Shown: piece by piece, positions 1 to 11,662 of the stretch
Layout: the number at the start of each line of letters is the position of its first letter
Numbering within the stretch: the first letter of the stretch is position 1
Assembly (NCBI GenBank): GCA_003586115.2
Contig: QVOM02000034.1
Coordinates: 139,785,609 to 139,849,608, forward strand
Length of the DNA stretch: 64,000 nt
Direction: 5' to 3'
Origin: Salvator merianae
Taxonomy: Eukaryota; Chordata; Lepidosauria; Squamata; Teiidae
Made by a program: the position numbers and the translations under genes
The notes under the pieces: generated by a model
What the model was told of the DNA's origin: nothing
What the model saw: the letters and a program-made list of their open reading frames with translations, nothing else
Databases searched by the model: none

Positions 1-2169
1 ATCTAGCCATTTTAGTGCAGAAAAAAAGACAGAAATGCTTCTGTCTGTCTGAACGGTCAGTACTGAAAATGGCCTGGGACTCTATTTTTGTGGCTTTTGA
101 GTGTGGCCTTAGGGCCACTCCATGTGCTTTTATAGCCCAATGGAGATTCAAACCCAAGGACTCCAAGATTCTTGCCCACCTTCTAGCCACCACACTATTG
201 CTTGACTGTCTTTGGGTGCTTTTAGATTGGGCACAGGAAGGCAGCAATTTGAAAATGCTGGGGACTTTATCACTTTTGCCTCCTCCACACACACACTTTC
301 CCCTGGTACAGATTCCCCCTGCAGAAAGTCTGTGCCTGTAACTCTGTACCAACATTTTCATCAGATAAAGTATGGTACAGGAACTCCTCCCTTTCCCCTC
401 TCTCCCACACACACTTTTCTAGCTTTTCAATGCAGATGAGGCACAAAAACTGCCTCACTCCCTCCTTAATCTTTTCATTCAGTCTCTCCATCCTCCTTCT
501 CCACTGATTGTTTCAACTCTTCTCTAATTTCAGAGTCTCCCTCCCCCCCCTCCCTCTCTCTCATTCAGTGGAACTGTTTTTCTCCTCTTCTAACAATCGC
601 CCCCTTAATTTCAGCTCCTTTGACTTCCTTTATTATTGAAGCATTACCTGTTCAAGTTTGTGGGGCAGGGACAGGGTGCAGAAAGAAAAGGAGAGAAAAA
701 GAAACCTTCTCCATGCAGCACAGCCTTCCCTGAGCAGTGCCCACTGAACATCTGTACTACTTTGCTCGTGTGATACGCACTGAAATGTCACGAATCAGAA
801 TGTGCCAATAATGCCTTAAGTAGCCCTTTGTGATGATGCCACTGTCCTTCTGATCTGGCACATAGCCACTGCTTGATGAGGTCTTCTGTGCAGAACTTGA
901 GCTGTTGCACACACAGTTGACATGGGATGGAAACGAGTGTACTGCCTGCTTGCTGTCCTGCCTAGTCACTGGTTGCTAACACACATCTGGAATCTTCAGA
1001 AAACTTCAAAAGTGAGCTCTGTGCAGCTGACACTGTGTGCAGAAGACATCAGCACTGTTGTGTGCATGCTTGGAGAGAATAGTGAATGGAACTGATGTGG
1101 ACCTGGGTTGGTTTGGACAAGTTGCCTTGAAGGGATTAACAGCTGATTGTAATGAATGATGTAATGTAGTTAGAACAGAGAGGTAAATTACAGAGGTTTG
1201 TGGAGTGTTAGGAAAGAAGAGGGAAGACTGGAGTAATGTGTTGCTATATGAAGGAAGAGTGATACAGGGAAGATTGCTGAGCCAATCTTAGACAGAGGAA
1301 TGAGAGATACGGAGACCAAATGGAAGAGTAAAGCTGTAAGATGAGACATGCAGAGCTGCACTTAAAGAATAGAGATAGAAGAGACCAGAAGAAGAAGGAT
1401 CTGCTATCTCATCATAAAACTGTGTAGGAAAGAGATTTGGAAGGAATTCAGAGCTGTAAATAGATGAAAGTCAAGGACTCATTTGGGAAAGGGTTAGTTG
1501 ATCATTTTTCCTGCTTCATCCTTTTTCACATAGCTAAATCTGGCTGTTGTGTTCTTTTCTCCTTACTAAGCATACTTGCATCTCCCTTTAAAACTAACCT
1601 GTCACAACTCCTTTTATATGAAGCAACCTTTTCCCAAATATCAGGGCACAAAGTTTGTGCAAACAGCAAACATTCCCAATATTAGGCTTGGTTTGAGCAA
1701 ACCAAACTATCAGCATAATTCAGCATTTGGTCACACTTAAAGTCCATGTTATACAGTTTTCTTGATTTGGAAGCAAATAGCAGTTATGCAACTGGTGAAT
1801 GGTGGATGCGTCTGGACACTGTAACATGTGATCTCCCAGGAACCTGCAGTTCCCCTTCTCCCATTTTCCATGCACATTGTAGAACAGCAGAGCCAGGTGC
1901 CTGAGTGGTGAGATTGTAGCCAGCCATACAAGGAGCATGGAACCTGGCATCTGTGTGTAGGGAGAGATGGACAGAAGAAGAAATTTTGTGTGCTTTTGTC
2001 TTTCCAGGTGTTGGAGTTTGACATGTTTGGCATTACCAAATAGTTGGTATTTTTCTAGCCTTATTGCTTAAGACAATAAACATCAGCCAAACATCAGATA
2101 TACCCTCTTTTTTTAGCTTTTTCTATGGCTAGGTTAATTGGTTTGGCTGATTATGTGGCAATGTGAGAA
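1..2169. other. Unassigned non-coding sequence
   Basis: I recognise no gene or repeat family here. There is a pyrimidine-rich tract around 536-566 (C run followed by CT repeats) and otherwise ordinary, mildly AT-rich sequence. Open frames are short and unlike any protein I know. Confidence 0.5.
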
Positions 2170-2573
2170 ATAGTGTTGGCTTGGGCCCCAAATACCTAAA
2201 GAAACGTCTTCTCCCATATCAACCTGCCTGCGACTTAAAATCTGCAGTTGAGGTCCTCCTGGTTGTACCACTACCTTCAATAGCTAAAGGGGTGGGCACC
2301 CAGGATAGAGCCTTTTCATTGGTGTCCCCACACTGTGGAACACTCCACCCTGAGGTGCATCAGGCTTTTTCACTTTACATCTTTAGGAGAGCAGTTAAGA
2401 TGCATCTATTTACCTTTGCCTTTGGCTAAAGAAACAGTTTTCCCTCCCCATTTTCAGGCACTGCTACTGTTTTTAATGTGTGTCTTTTACATTCCATTTT
2501 TTATTGTTCTGACCCGCCCTGATACCTTCAGGTATAAGGCAGGACAAAAATGCAGATAAATAAATAAATACAT
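2170..2573 (+). mobile_element. L2-like LINE, 3' end fragment
   Basis: This is the last part of an L2-type non-LTR element: the end of the ORF2 frame followed by a short 3' UTR. The text at about 2177-2430 matches, in reverse complement, the 3' region of the longer L2 copy at 58612-61012 (shared block around CCAAATACCTAAAG and the stretch ending GGGCACCCAGGATAG). It ends in an L2-like tail (GACCCGCCCTGATACC, then TAAATAAATAAATA), which is the priming repeat. It is strongly 5'-truncated and non-functional. A MITE begins immediately after the tail. Confidence 0.85.
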
Positions 2574-2576
2574 CAT

Positions 2577-3142
2577 GGGCCTGTTCGCACTGTGCGAGTG
2601 GAACGTTCCAGTCCACTCACTAGAACGGAGCATTCGCACTGCCACAGGCACGCGCCTCACCCGATCCGAACCACTCCGTACCCGATTCAAACCTGATGTT
2701 GGGTAAGGCAAGACAAGTACAAGCTTGTCTTCATCCCGACCTGCGCAATGGAGCGAAGATCAGGCACGGTGCTTTCGCACTGTTTGCAACGGCGTCAGGC
2801 GTGGCTGGTGCGGCTACGCATGCGTGGTCCGCTGCTTCGTACCCTGGTACAAAGTTTTCATACCCTGGTACGATGCTTCGTACCCGGGATAGCCCTTTGG
2901 GCTTGGCAGCCTAGCTGCCGTTACGAAGCCGACTCCGTAACGAGCCCTCTGGGTACGAAGTGGGTACAAAGGTGCAAAATGGGTACCGAACTAGCGGCTG
3001 CCATTTGCAGTGTTCCCTATGCTGGTCGGCTTCAGGTTCATTCCTCTGGCCGGGAGTGCGAATGGCAGCCAGCGTTCTCCTACCTCTCCGGTTTGAAGCC
3101 AGCTACTGGGAACGGTCTACCGAGCTCAGTGCGAAAAGGCCC
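2577..3142. mobile_element. MITE copy A (GGGCCTTTTCGCAC family)
   Basis: A 566-bp non-autonomous DNA transposon. The left end GGGCCTGTTCGCAC is an inverted match to the right end GTGCGAAAAGGCCC. A 3-bp direct repeat CAT flanks it (2574-2576 and 3143-3145). The interior is CpG-rich for this window and contains repeated GTACCC/TACGAAG words. Related copies lie at 37417, 39473, 43077, 51773 and 57308. The 3-bp duplication suggests a PIF/Harbinger-like mobiliser, but that assignment is inference. Confidence 0.75.
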
Positions 3143-3145
3143 CAT

Positions 3146-3749
3146 AACTCCATCTATCTGATAGTAGACCTACTGTAATGTGAATAAGAGCTTTGGAGGA
3201 GATTTTGTGATGACCCTCATAACTGGAAATAACCTTTGTGGTTTTTTGTCACTGACATCGCAAATGCAGACTTATCTTCATATCCCATCCCTATATGTAT
3301 CTGGTTGTTTCTAAAATTTTGAGCTTTTCTTATAAAAAACACTATAGTTTAGTTAAGGCAGGAGGGAATTGTTCTCAGCTACTTGGGGAGATGCTATCCT
3401 TCTGTTTGAAAGAGCTAGCTACTTGACCATCTTCCATTCACTGTTTGAATCCAGTAATCTTCTCTAAGAAAAACTCATAATGATAGGTATATTTTTATCC
3501 CCCTTCTATCTGAGGTGTCCTGCACATGCTTATGGCTAACCTTTCTTTTCTTTGTTTGCATCTCCCTACATCCACCCAAAAGTAACCAAGTGGAATACTG
3601 ATCAACATAAAAATGTAGTGAGGGGTGCAATTTCTTTAGCTTCCATAATTTTTCTCTTTCACAACTAGTTGTGAGGAGTTCAGACTAATGGACTTTTGTA
3701 TGTTTTTTGTATGCTTTTTTTCTTACTGAAAACTGCTGGAATTTGTGAC
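3146..3749. other. Unassigned sequence
   Basis: AT-rich sequence with no recognisable coding or repeat signal. Confidence 0.4.
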
Positions 3750-4240
3750 ATTTTAACGATACTGCTTATCTAAGGGATTTAACAGCATACTGTCCAGACT
3801 GGCAGAGAGGCCCAGTGCTATGCTGGACCACTGCCGGAATATCAGGGGATGCTGTAAAGTACATTTGGAAGTTCCTACAGTTCCTTTAAAACATTGGTGT
3901 AGTGTCATATCTGGCATAATCTTTGTTATCTGTGCATTGTAATTCATCCTTCCTTTTACTCCATTCTTTCTGTATTCTACTGCCACACACCTAGCATTGC
4001 TAATACCTCTGAATTCAAGCTGCATGGGCCATGCCACATTCTGAAATAATTTACTCTTTTCTCACTTTTTCTGCAGTTCCTGGAGCATGGCCACCAATGC
4101 CCTCTCCTCATTTAATAGTTTCATCATTTGATACCTTTTAATTAGGAACCCTAGCCCATTTACATTTATAGAAATTATCTTTAAAAAAATTATTTTTATT
4201 TTCGGTTCTCTATTTTCATTTCTAATAAGCATTTGATCTC
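3750..4240 (-). mobile_element. L1-like LINE fragment, start of ORF2 endonuclease
   Basis: On the minus strand, about 4120-4200 reads INVNGLGFLIKRYQ, matching the conserved start of the L1 ORF2 apurinic endonuclease domain and nearly identical to the better-preserved copy at about 22300. A degenerate frame continues leftward to about 3750 (ISNARCVAVEYRKN resembles the next endonuclease block). It is a decayed internal fragment; both edges are approximate. Confidence 0.55.
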
Positions 4241-5155
4241 TCCAAACTTTCCCTCCTTGCTTTCTCCCCTCCTTTCCAATTCCCTGAGACCCTCACCCAA
4301 TAATTGCAGATGGGATGGACACGTCCTCATTCATCTCTACTTTTCAGAACATCATGGGGTTGCATTTTTACATTCTCCTGTTGCAGCCTTTTTACTTCAC
4401 TTGCACATTTTGTTTTACCTACATTCCCCATTAATTCACAATGTTTAACTAAACATATCATAGTATTCTCCCCAGATTGCATGAGTTTCTGTTCATATGG
4501 GTAGAGCCTTGCTCTACAGTGTAGTTTCAGGTGTCGGATTCAAAAAAACTCTTGATTTTATTATCTTTATATTGGAGATCTGTTACTGCCCTCAATTGCT
4601 TGTAAACTTTGTCTCTCAGTTCATTGTGGGGCCATGTCTCTTACCTCTGCCCTTCCCCAGGACCCCTGTGGACTCTTTTAATATCATCCTCCAGGTGGCC
4701 CAGAGGCCCCAAGAACAGCGATTGCCCTCTTCCCACAGATTCCGAACACCAACCCTTAAAGCGACAGGCCACCGCTGATGATGATGACAACTATTATTAT
4801 TATTATTTCTCTCCTTTTTTCTTTGTGAAGATTGCTCTTCAGATATTATTTTATTTACTGACAAATCTTTTGTTTGCATAGTTAAAAATATTTCCTGTTG
4901 TTTCCATAGTTAAAAATATTTCCTTTTAGAGCTCCTTAATGGTTTTTCTTGGTAGTTGTTCTTTCTTGAGGTGCTGTGCTATTCTTTTCTGGTCATTAGG
5001 TTGTTGAGCAATTTCCTCTCTGCCCAAGTATTAGTAGATGATAATGGGATTAGGTATGGCTTGAGAAGACATGGAGCTTATTCTCTTATTTTTGTATTCT
5101 TGGCTGATCTTTTATTTGATTGCCTTCAAGTTGTTACCTCTGTTGAGTTTTAAAT
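4241..5155. other. Unassigned sequence
   Basis: No gene recognised. It contains a short (TAT)n run near 4790-4806 and a direct repeat of AGTTAAAAATATTTCC around 4880-4925. The left part may be further degraded L1 sequence. Confidence 0.35.
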
Positions 5156-5159
5156 TGTT

Positions 5160-5940
5160 CCTTTTGAGGGTTCATAGATGGGGTCTAGGTCTATGTGTCT
5201 ATTAAGTGCTACTTGTCTGAGTATCAGTCTTCTAGAAATTGTTTTGCCTTTTTTTATTAGTCCTGTTCTGGTATTTCTACAGTTTCCTAGTTGAACCTAT
5301 GGGTTTTTTTCATCTATGTGCAGTGCAAAATAAAGATTTTTCATTATGACTTTTTACAGCTAGCTAATGTTCCTTGGTGCATTCCGCTAGTGTTTTGCAG
5401 TTTGTTCTAAATAAAAGTGTTCACTCTCTTGGCATTTTATTCTGTAGACTACTCCTGCTTTCTCTATTCTGCATCTGCTTAATACGTTTTGAAGGTATTC
5501 AGTTGATTTGTGTGCCACTGATACTCCAAGTGGTTGTAATAGTCTGTTGGTGGTTTCTAATATGCGTTTGATGAATGAAAGAGTAATTATTTTTGTTGGT
5601 TGTGCTAGTTGTGCTGCCATAGGTTGGGTGAATATACACTTTTGAAAGAAGTTGCATAGGTATACATTGAGCTGGAAAATTTATATAGAAAACCTGCTTC
5701 TGTTTTCTGGAGTTCTAGGGTACTGTAATATGTTTTTGCTAATTTGAATAGAGTGTTTACACAAGTCTTTGTGTGTGAAATGGAGTTGTTGCTGTTATAG
5801 TTGAGGACTTGGGTTGTATGGTTGCTTTATGATAGATTTGTAGTTTTCCATTGCCTAGCCTACTGATGAAGATATTCAGGAACTGTAGACTGTTTTTTCT
5901 TCTTTTTTAATTAATTTGATTCTATTGAATATGTTGTCTG
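5160..5940 (-). pseudogene. Penelope-like element, RT C-terminus and GIY-YIG region
   Basis: Read on the minus strand, about 5900-5640 resembles the C-terminal part of Penelope-like reverse transcriptases (FLNIFISRLGNGKL, as in the family's 'LDV...NGKL' block, then a degraded segment). About 5620-5390 has TKIITLSFIKRI and GVVYRIKCQ, typical of the linker leading into the GIY-YIG endonuclease of this family. The frame has several stops, and the GIY-YIG active-site segment is incomplete (FYLEQTAKH where YxGxTxR is expected). This is a dead fragment. It abuts the gypsy element that starts at about 5950 on the opposite strand. Confidence 0.7.
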
Positions 5941-5949
5941 TTGTCATAT

Positions 5950-7095
5950 GTGTATATCCTATTTGGTCTTTTTGTCAAGACCACCAACCCAGGGCCTGGT
6001 GAAGACAGGCAAAGAACATGATGGTGCCCCATTCCTTTTACGAAAAAAAAATGGGACTTTATGCAGAGAGTTTAAAGGCTTGAATGGGATTTGTTTGTCC
6101 AATAACTATCCTCTGTCTCTGACCAGGACTTACTCAATCAATTATCAGATGGTTGGATTTCAGGGAGGCATACTACCATGTGCTCATTAAAGAGGGACAT
6201 AAGTGGATGACTGCTTTTAATATTGAACTTGATCAGTTTGAATTGTTGGTGATGCCTGCTGGTCTGAGTAGAGCTCCTGGAATATTTTTGCACTTGATAA
6301 ATGAGGTCTTCCATGAGTTTTTATACAACAGGATGGTAGTTTACTTGAATGATGTTCTTTTGAATTCAAAGGACTACATATCCCATGTTGCTTTCATTAG
6401 AAAAGTTTGTCAAAGTCTAAAAGACAATCAATTGTTAAACTGTCTAAATATGAATTTCACAAGGACAGGCTAGACTTCATGGGATATTGGGTGTCAGTGA
6501 AGGGGAGTGAAACAGACTCTGCAAAAGTAAAAACAGTGACAGACTGGGCGGCCCCTCAGACCAGAAGGCAGTTACAAAAGTTCTTGAGATTTGCCAACTT
6601 CTATAGATCATTCATCCTGCAATTTGCTCAGATAGCCTTGCCTCTAAGAAATCTCGTGAAAACAAAAGGGAACACTTATGTTCAGAAAGGCAAACACCCA
6701 CATGCTAAAAATGTTGAAACCTTGAATGCCAAGAGGAGTTTGAGGCACTGAAACTATTGCTTACAACAGAACCCATACTGGTACACCCTAGCTCAGACAA
6801 GTCTTTTATAGTTCATGCAGATGCTAGTGATGTGACAACTGGATATATGTTACTCCCAAAAGATAAAAATCACCCTGTGCTTACCTCTTCCATGAGCTGA
6901 CTGCAGTAGAGAGGAACTGGCCAGTATGGGAAAGATAAGTAGTGTCTATTCAGCAGGTGTTAATAACATGGAGATACCATTCAGAGAGGGCACTACATTC
7001 ATTCCAAGTATGGACAGATCATTGTAACCTGAAGGCACTTAGGATCCCAAGGAAACTTGAGTACCAGGAGGCCCAATATTTCTGCTGATTTAATT
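5950..7095 (+). pseudogene. Gypsy-type LTR retrotransposon pol: RT and RNase H remnants
   Basis: Frames at 5948-6190, 6153-6473 and 6407-6751 together cover the reverse transcriptase of a Ty3/gypsy element: a start resembling the R-x-LN block, the DFREAYYHV block, the VMPAGLSRAPGIF block, and the catalytic region where the usual YxDD reads YLND. About 6730-7090 continues as RNase H with HADASD and a VWTDH motif. Frame breaks separate each piece, so it is inactive. The element is cut at about 7095 by an L1 fragment; its integrase part reappears at about 10855. No LTRs were identified. Confidence 0.85.
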
Positions 7096-7765
7096 TTTTT
7101 AAAATAACTTAAATGTAAATTATAAACATATAACGACTTTAACAATACAATACAGATTCTAACAAAGGATGATCATATTCATAGTTACCTATCTCCTTGT
7201 TGAGATTCTATAGATAATCCCAACCAAATTTTTAATGAATGATAGTTTGGTATTTCAAATTCAGTACAAGCTGGAGCCTGTTATAGAAAATATATTCAAG
7301 TGGTATAAAAAACAGCATTTTGGATGACTCTGTATGCCAGGCGTAATTGTGCTGAAATAACTTCACATGTGGCTGTATTCCAAAGAAACCTGTACCAACT
7401 TATGAGTGTTAATTGTTCTTCTGCTTTCCATTTTGAGGTGATAACGTATTTTGCTGCAAATAACATGATGTTGAGCATGTCCCTTGTCAGCTGTGAGATG
7501 GAGAGTGTTTGGTAAGAGTGCAGTAAACATAGATCTGGTGTCCATTTAACACTGATATTAGATATTGCTAAGATTTCTGTTTGGACCTATTTCCAAAATG
7601 CTTGAGTTTTTTGACATTTCCACCACGTGTGGAAGTATGTTCCTCTATGCTCTTTATATCACCAGCATTGTGGTGAAAGATGCTTTGCACTATATTATTT
7701 TCTCCTCATCTTCTGTTAGTTGATACTGAAAGTCCAGTTCCCCTGGGGTTTGTACTGCACTGAGA
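7096..7765 (-). mobile_element. L1-like LINE, 3' fragment
   Basis: The minus strand of about 7300-7700 encodes a degraded L1 ORF2 C-terminus: a cysteine-rich segment near 7690-7640 followed by ASKWKA-like residues (ITSKWKAEEQLTLISWYRFLW) typical of the family's end. The left edge is T-rich (7083-7095), consistent with a poly(A) tail on the minus strand. It sits within the gypsy element, so it inserted later. Confidence 0.6.
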
Positions 7766-7776
7766 GAATAGTCTTT

Positions 7777-8395
7777 GGCTGTGTTCAGACTAACAAGTTT
7801 TAAAATCACCTGCATAAAAGGAGTGAATAATTCCTAGGCATACAGGAAAAAAGCCTTCTAAGCACACCCATGAGATGATTCAGGATCTAACCTCACAGCC
7901 CGCAAAGGGAGCTGTTTACTGATTGGCCACTCCCCAGCTCTCTGCTAAAGAGGTTCTGCAAGTCATTAACTCCTTAACTGCCAGTTCACTGTATCCCTTT
8001 TTCTCCCGTTCACCATCTCTTTTATTCTCCCATTCACTGAAGCCTCGGGGAATTGGAGCAGAGGACAGTGAGGCGAAGCAGAGGGCAGAGAGGGAGACAT
8101 TTCCTTTGGAAAGGGGAAAACCCTGGCAGTTAAGGACTTGAATGGAAACTGCTTCTGCAGAGGGACAGGAAGTGGATGCCTCAGTTGAACTGAAGCTTTT
8201 AACTAAGAGCGGAGGGAGAGATTTGCTGGCATGGGGAAACTTTTCAAACCCCTTGCCTTCTGTAATTAAAAAAGCACACTGGACTTTAGTAGCAAGGGGC
8301 TTTCTCCCAGGCCTTGCCACTAAAATCTTTTTTCATGTACAGAAGGCAGGAAGTTTGAAAAGTTTCCCCGTGCCCGCAAGAGCTCACTCGCCCCT
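7777..8395 (+). mobile_element. TIR element X, copy 1 (right end missing)
   Basis: This block is closely similar to 37564-38225 (start GGCTGTGTTCAGACTA; shared GGCAGTTAA, ACTTGAATGGAAACTGC and AGAGCTCACT segments). The second copy has an inverted terminal match at both ends, so this is a DNA transposon family. The first copy loses similarity after about 8395. Open frames through it are not conserved between the copies and are probably chance. Confidence 0.65.
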
Positions 8396-8789
8396 TGAAT
8401 GTGTGTATTCAAGTAACATTGGGTTGAGATGCCTAAATAAATCTGTCATGCTGAATTTTTTAAGTATTGGTGTGAAGCCTGTCAAAGTTGATTTTGAATT
8501 TTTTTGTCTTGGTTGTATTTTTTAATTGTTTCTTATCTTTAGACAGATTTGCTATTAAATTTAGGTCTCCTCCTATATAAATTGCTCCTTTTGCCACTTT
8601 ATAAATTTTGTCAAACACATTAAGTAAGTAAGAAGTTCTTTTGGGAACTGTTCAGTGCATATATTGACACAACTGCTCTTGCTCAAAAACTTTTCCCACC
8701 AAAATGATGAAATGCCTTTCAATGTCATTTACTGTTCATTGTATGTTCAAACAATTTTTTTTTGCTATTAATACAGGTATGCCCAGATT
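8396..8789. other. Unassigned AT-rich sequence
   Basis: No recognisable gene or repeat; possibly degraded LINE sequence upstream of the L1 end that follows. Confidence 0.35.
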
Positions 8790-9326
8790 TGGTCTTAGAT
8801 GGTGCCAAGTAAGCTTTATAATGAGGTAACAATTTATAGAAATCATGTAGACGACAATGAATAATTTCCACATAAAATTTTTATTGACTTTGCGCTAATA
8901 GCTGCTAAACAAGTAATTGTTTCTTCATGGAAAAATTCTGCTTCTTTAACTATCTCGACATGGTTTCGTCACCTTTGGGACTTAGCTTTAATGGAACTGA
9001 TTACTTTTTACTCTAATATCATGCAAGGACATATTCCTAAAACTTTGTTTGCAGACATGTGGAGTCTCTTAATTTACTAACATGCCCTTTTAGAAGATTC
9101 TTTTTTTACCTCCTGCTCATTATTTGGAAATACTACTTTTGAACCCTCTCTCCTCTGATGCTTTGCAGAATGGCAACCTATAGTCTTCTTTCGCTCAGTT
9201 TTCATGGTTTTCTCATGTAATTATAACTGTTCTAGTGCTTTTCCTGTTCTATAGTTTTGATGCGTTTAGATATCCCCCCCTTTTTTTTGTATTTGATTTG
9301 CTTAATAAAATTTAATTAAAAAAAGT
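8790..9326 (+). mobile_element. L1-like LINE, 3' end
   Basis: About 8885-9070 on the plus strand reads LIAAKQVIVSSWKN then FRHLWDLALMELITF, the C-terminal end of squamate-type L1 ORF2. A 3' UTR follows, ending in an AATAAA-like signal and an A-rich tail at 9300-9326. Only the last part of the element remains. Confidence 0.65.
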
Positions 9327-9329
9327 TAT

Positions 9330-9500
9330 AGAATCCTGGCATATTACATATCTGATGCATTTCCTGTAAATATACTAGAATTCGACATTCTTTATGTAGC
9401 AGGTGTTTCAGCTTATACCTTTTAATATCTGAATTAATCCCATTTATATTTAAAGACAGTATTTTGGTTTTCTGTCTCAGCCATATCCAGTTATTCTGTG
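9330..9500 (-). mobile_element. L1-like LINE fragment, ORF2 endonuclease start
   Basis: The minus strand around 9470-9350 reads SLNINGINSDIKRYKL and then LQEMH, the first two conserved blocks of the L1 endonuclease (the family has LQETH at the second). It is a short, isolated fragment in opposite orientation to the preceding L1 tail. The region to the right (9500-9666) is unassigned and ends in a CAA-rich run. Confidence 0.6.
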
Positions 9501-9666
9501 GGAAATAAAGTTTGTCCTCTTGCTACATAGTTGCCTTATTATTAGTAGTAAGTCATTATTCGCCTGTTGTTTTAATGATATCCTTTTTGGATTACCATCA
9601 TACTTATCTGTTACTTTACATTCCATCAAACTATGTATAACAACAGCAACAACAACAAGCAACAAT

Positions 9667-10845
9667 AGTTGCGGTCCGACATCATAAATTTAATCCGTAT
9701 CGGAAGAGTACAAGGACTGAATTCGTCTTCTGATCGTTCCCACAGTTACAGTTTAACGTGGACTCAATTTGTACTTGCTCGTTCTCACGCTGATGTTTCC
9801 CATGCTTGGCACGGAGAAACAGTACCTTTCCCGCCTCCACCCCTCGTCAAATTCTCCTCCCTGTGCAGTCAGTGATTGGCTGCAGTCCCAATGTTCAAAT
9901 CTTGACATCACAGGGTGGGAAAGTCAAGCTCTGCTCTCCGTATATCTCCGCTGCTGCCTCAGAACATGGATTCACTTGGCAGCATTACTAGTCATTCACC
10001 ATTTGCTCCTTCTCCCCCCTTCAGTCCCTATCTACATAAGCAGGACCTTAAAACCATGTGTACTGCACAATTAAGCTTCATAAAGGGCAGATGACGATTT
10101 CTGCTCCCTTGCAAGTGCACCTTTGCGCAGTTGTGCAATTTAAAAGTAGTGCAAAAGCAGGGAGAGGTCCGTGAAGAAAGGAAAATGTGGGGAGGGAATG
10201 GGGAGGGCTCTGTTATCATGATAGTGCAGTTCATGGCCAGCAAATGGACTCTGACTCATCTCCCCCCAAGATATCCTCAGCGGCAAGTGTCCCCACTGTG
10301 TAGCTGTGTGCTGCCGATGGCAAAACTGATCTTGAGTGGGTTCTTTGTTGGGCCAAGAGGACTGCAACCCCAAACAGGCACAGTTTCTGTTTTTGATTTA
10401 ATCAGCAGATGGAAGTGGAAGAAGCCTTTAATTTCTTCAAATGGAGGATATGGAAGAGAAGAGACTGCAGTTTATCAAAGTAAAATGGAGGACCGTTTTC
10501 TTTTCTTCTGTGGGGGAAGGGGGGATAATGAAGGTGGAAGGAACTACTGTGCTTCCTACCCACCCACAAAGTCTGTCACTGGATGGCAGGAAATGGGGAG
10601 GCCTCCCTCTGCACACCCCCAAAACATATAGTCCCTCCCAAATAGTCTCCTTCCACACTCTCACATCGCAAAGTATAGGGGGCTAGCAATCAGGAACGAC
10701 TTGGGAATACATTAAATCCAAATGCAAAGTAGTCTGGATTTTGCCAATCTAGTCCAGAAAAGCTATGGAAATGCAACATCATGTCAGGCCAGCGGGAACT
10801 GAAGTTGGCCTGTAAACTAATTAAATCCTGTGTTGGAACACGCCC
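9667..10845 (+). mobile_element. Harbinger-like element H, copy 1 (about 1.18 kb)
   Basis: Full-length or nearly so. The start (GCGGTCCGACATC then AATTTAATCCG) and the end (TTAAATCCTGTGTTGGAACA) align with the precisely bounded copy at 26465-27636, which has a 3-bp TTA duplication. The interior includes GTGCAGTCAGTGATTGGCTG and an (A/G)-rich middle. No transposase frame is evident, so the element is non-autonomous. Edges here are inferred by alignment, because the target duplication is unclear. Other partial copies are at 17240, 19190, 29620 and 58345. Confidence 0.8.
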
Positions 10846-10854
10846 CCTATTGTG

Positions 10855-11622
10855 GTTACCTCAGCATGACAGTGAATAGGTAGAGTTAACTGACATTATG
10901 TTTACTCCCAAGCTGCTAGGACTGGAAGTCACAACGTGTAGCCAGGTCTCAAAAGCGAGCCCTGCCAGAACAAGTGAGGAAGATTCAATACTTCAAAGCA
11001 TAAACGCTGCTCTGAATACAGACAAATGGCATGCCTCCCATAAAGACTCTAACTTTGAAAAAAGGTATACCCTGTAAAGGGAAAAGGTCTATGTTCTTGA
11101 ATGAATGAGGGCACAAATTGTCAGGCAATGTCATGATGTATGAATGGTAGGCTATTTGGGGTTTGAAAAGAAGTTACACTTGGGTCGCAGACAATTCTGG
11201 TAGGAAGGCATGCATGAAGACATTGAAGAATGCATTCAAAGCTGCACTGTGTACGCTATGGCAAAAAAGCAAACTGGAAAACCCAAAGGGTTACTGCAGT
11301 CTATGCTTACTCCTCCTCCCACCCTTGGCATTCTATAAGCATGAATTTCATTCACTGATTTACTCCTGTCTCACAGGTATATCGTAGTCTAGATAGTTAC
11401 TGACTTGTTCTCTAAACGGCCTCCAAATTGGCTAAAATGCTTATTTAGCATATACACACAAAACATATGGAGTACCTGTAAAAATCATCAGTGACCAGGA
11501 GGTGCAATTTACTTTTACCTTTTGGAAGGCATTTATAAGACTGTTGGGAATTGAAGCTGCACTTTCATTTGTACACAATCTTGAGTTGGATGGACAAACT
11601 GAAAGAATTAACCAAATTCTGG

Positions 11623-11627
<5 letters not shown>
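10855..11627 (+). pseudogene. Gypsy-type retrotransposon integrase remnant
   Basis: The plus strand at about 11070-11627 shows, across several frames, the integrase zinc-binding approach (QCHD at 11140, a second half near 11200), the KPKGLLQ block at about 11280, a VTDLFSKRP block, the KIISDQEVQFTFTFWKAF block and a DGQTERINQ block near 11590. These are in the expected order of Ty3/gypsy integrases. Stops and frameshifts disrupt all of it. This is plausibly the same element as 5950-7095, split by later insertions. The (TA)n and inverted L1 at 11626 cut off the C-terminus. Confidence 0.75.

Positions 11628-11659
<32 letters not shown>
11626..11659. repeat. (TA)n microsatellite
   Basis: An uninterrupted TA dinucleotide run of about 17 units between the gypsy integrase remnant and the L1 3' end. 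It probably grew at the L1 tail or its target site. Confidence 0.95.

Positions 11660-11662
<3 letters not shown>

Noticed and set aside
7916..8320. 134-codon minus-strand frame in TIR element X
   Set aside because: The second copy of X does not keep the same frame over its full length, so coding is unlikely.
10140..10373. Open frames within Harbinger-like element H
   Set aside because: Not conserved between H copies and without transposase motifs.
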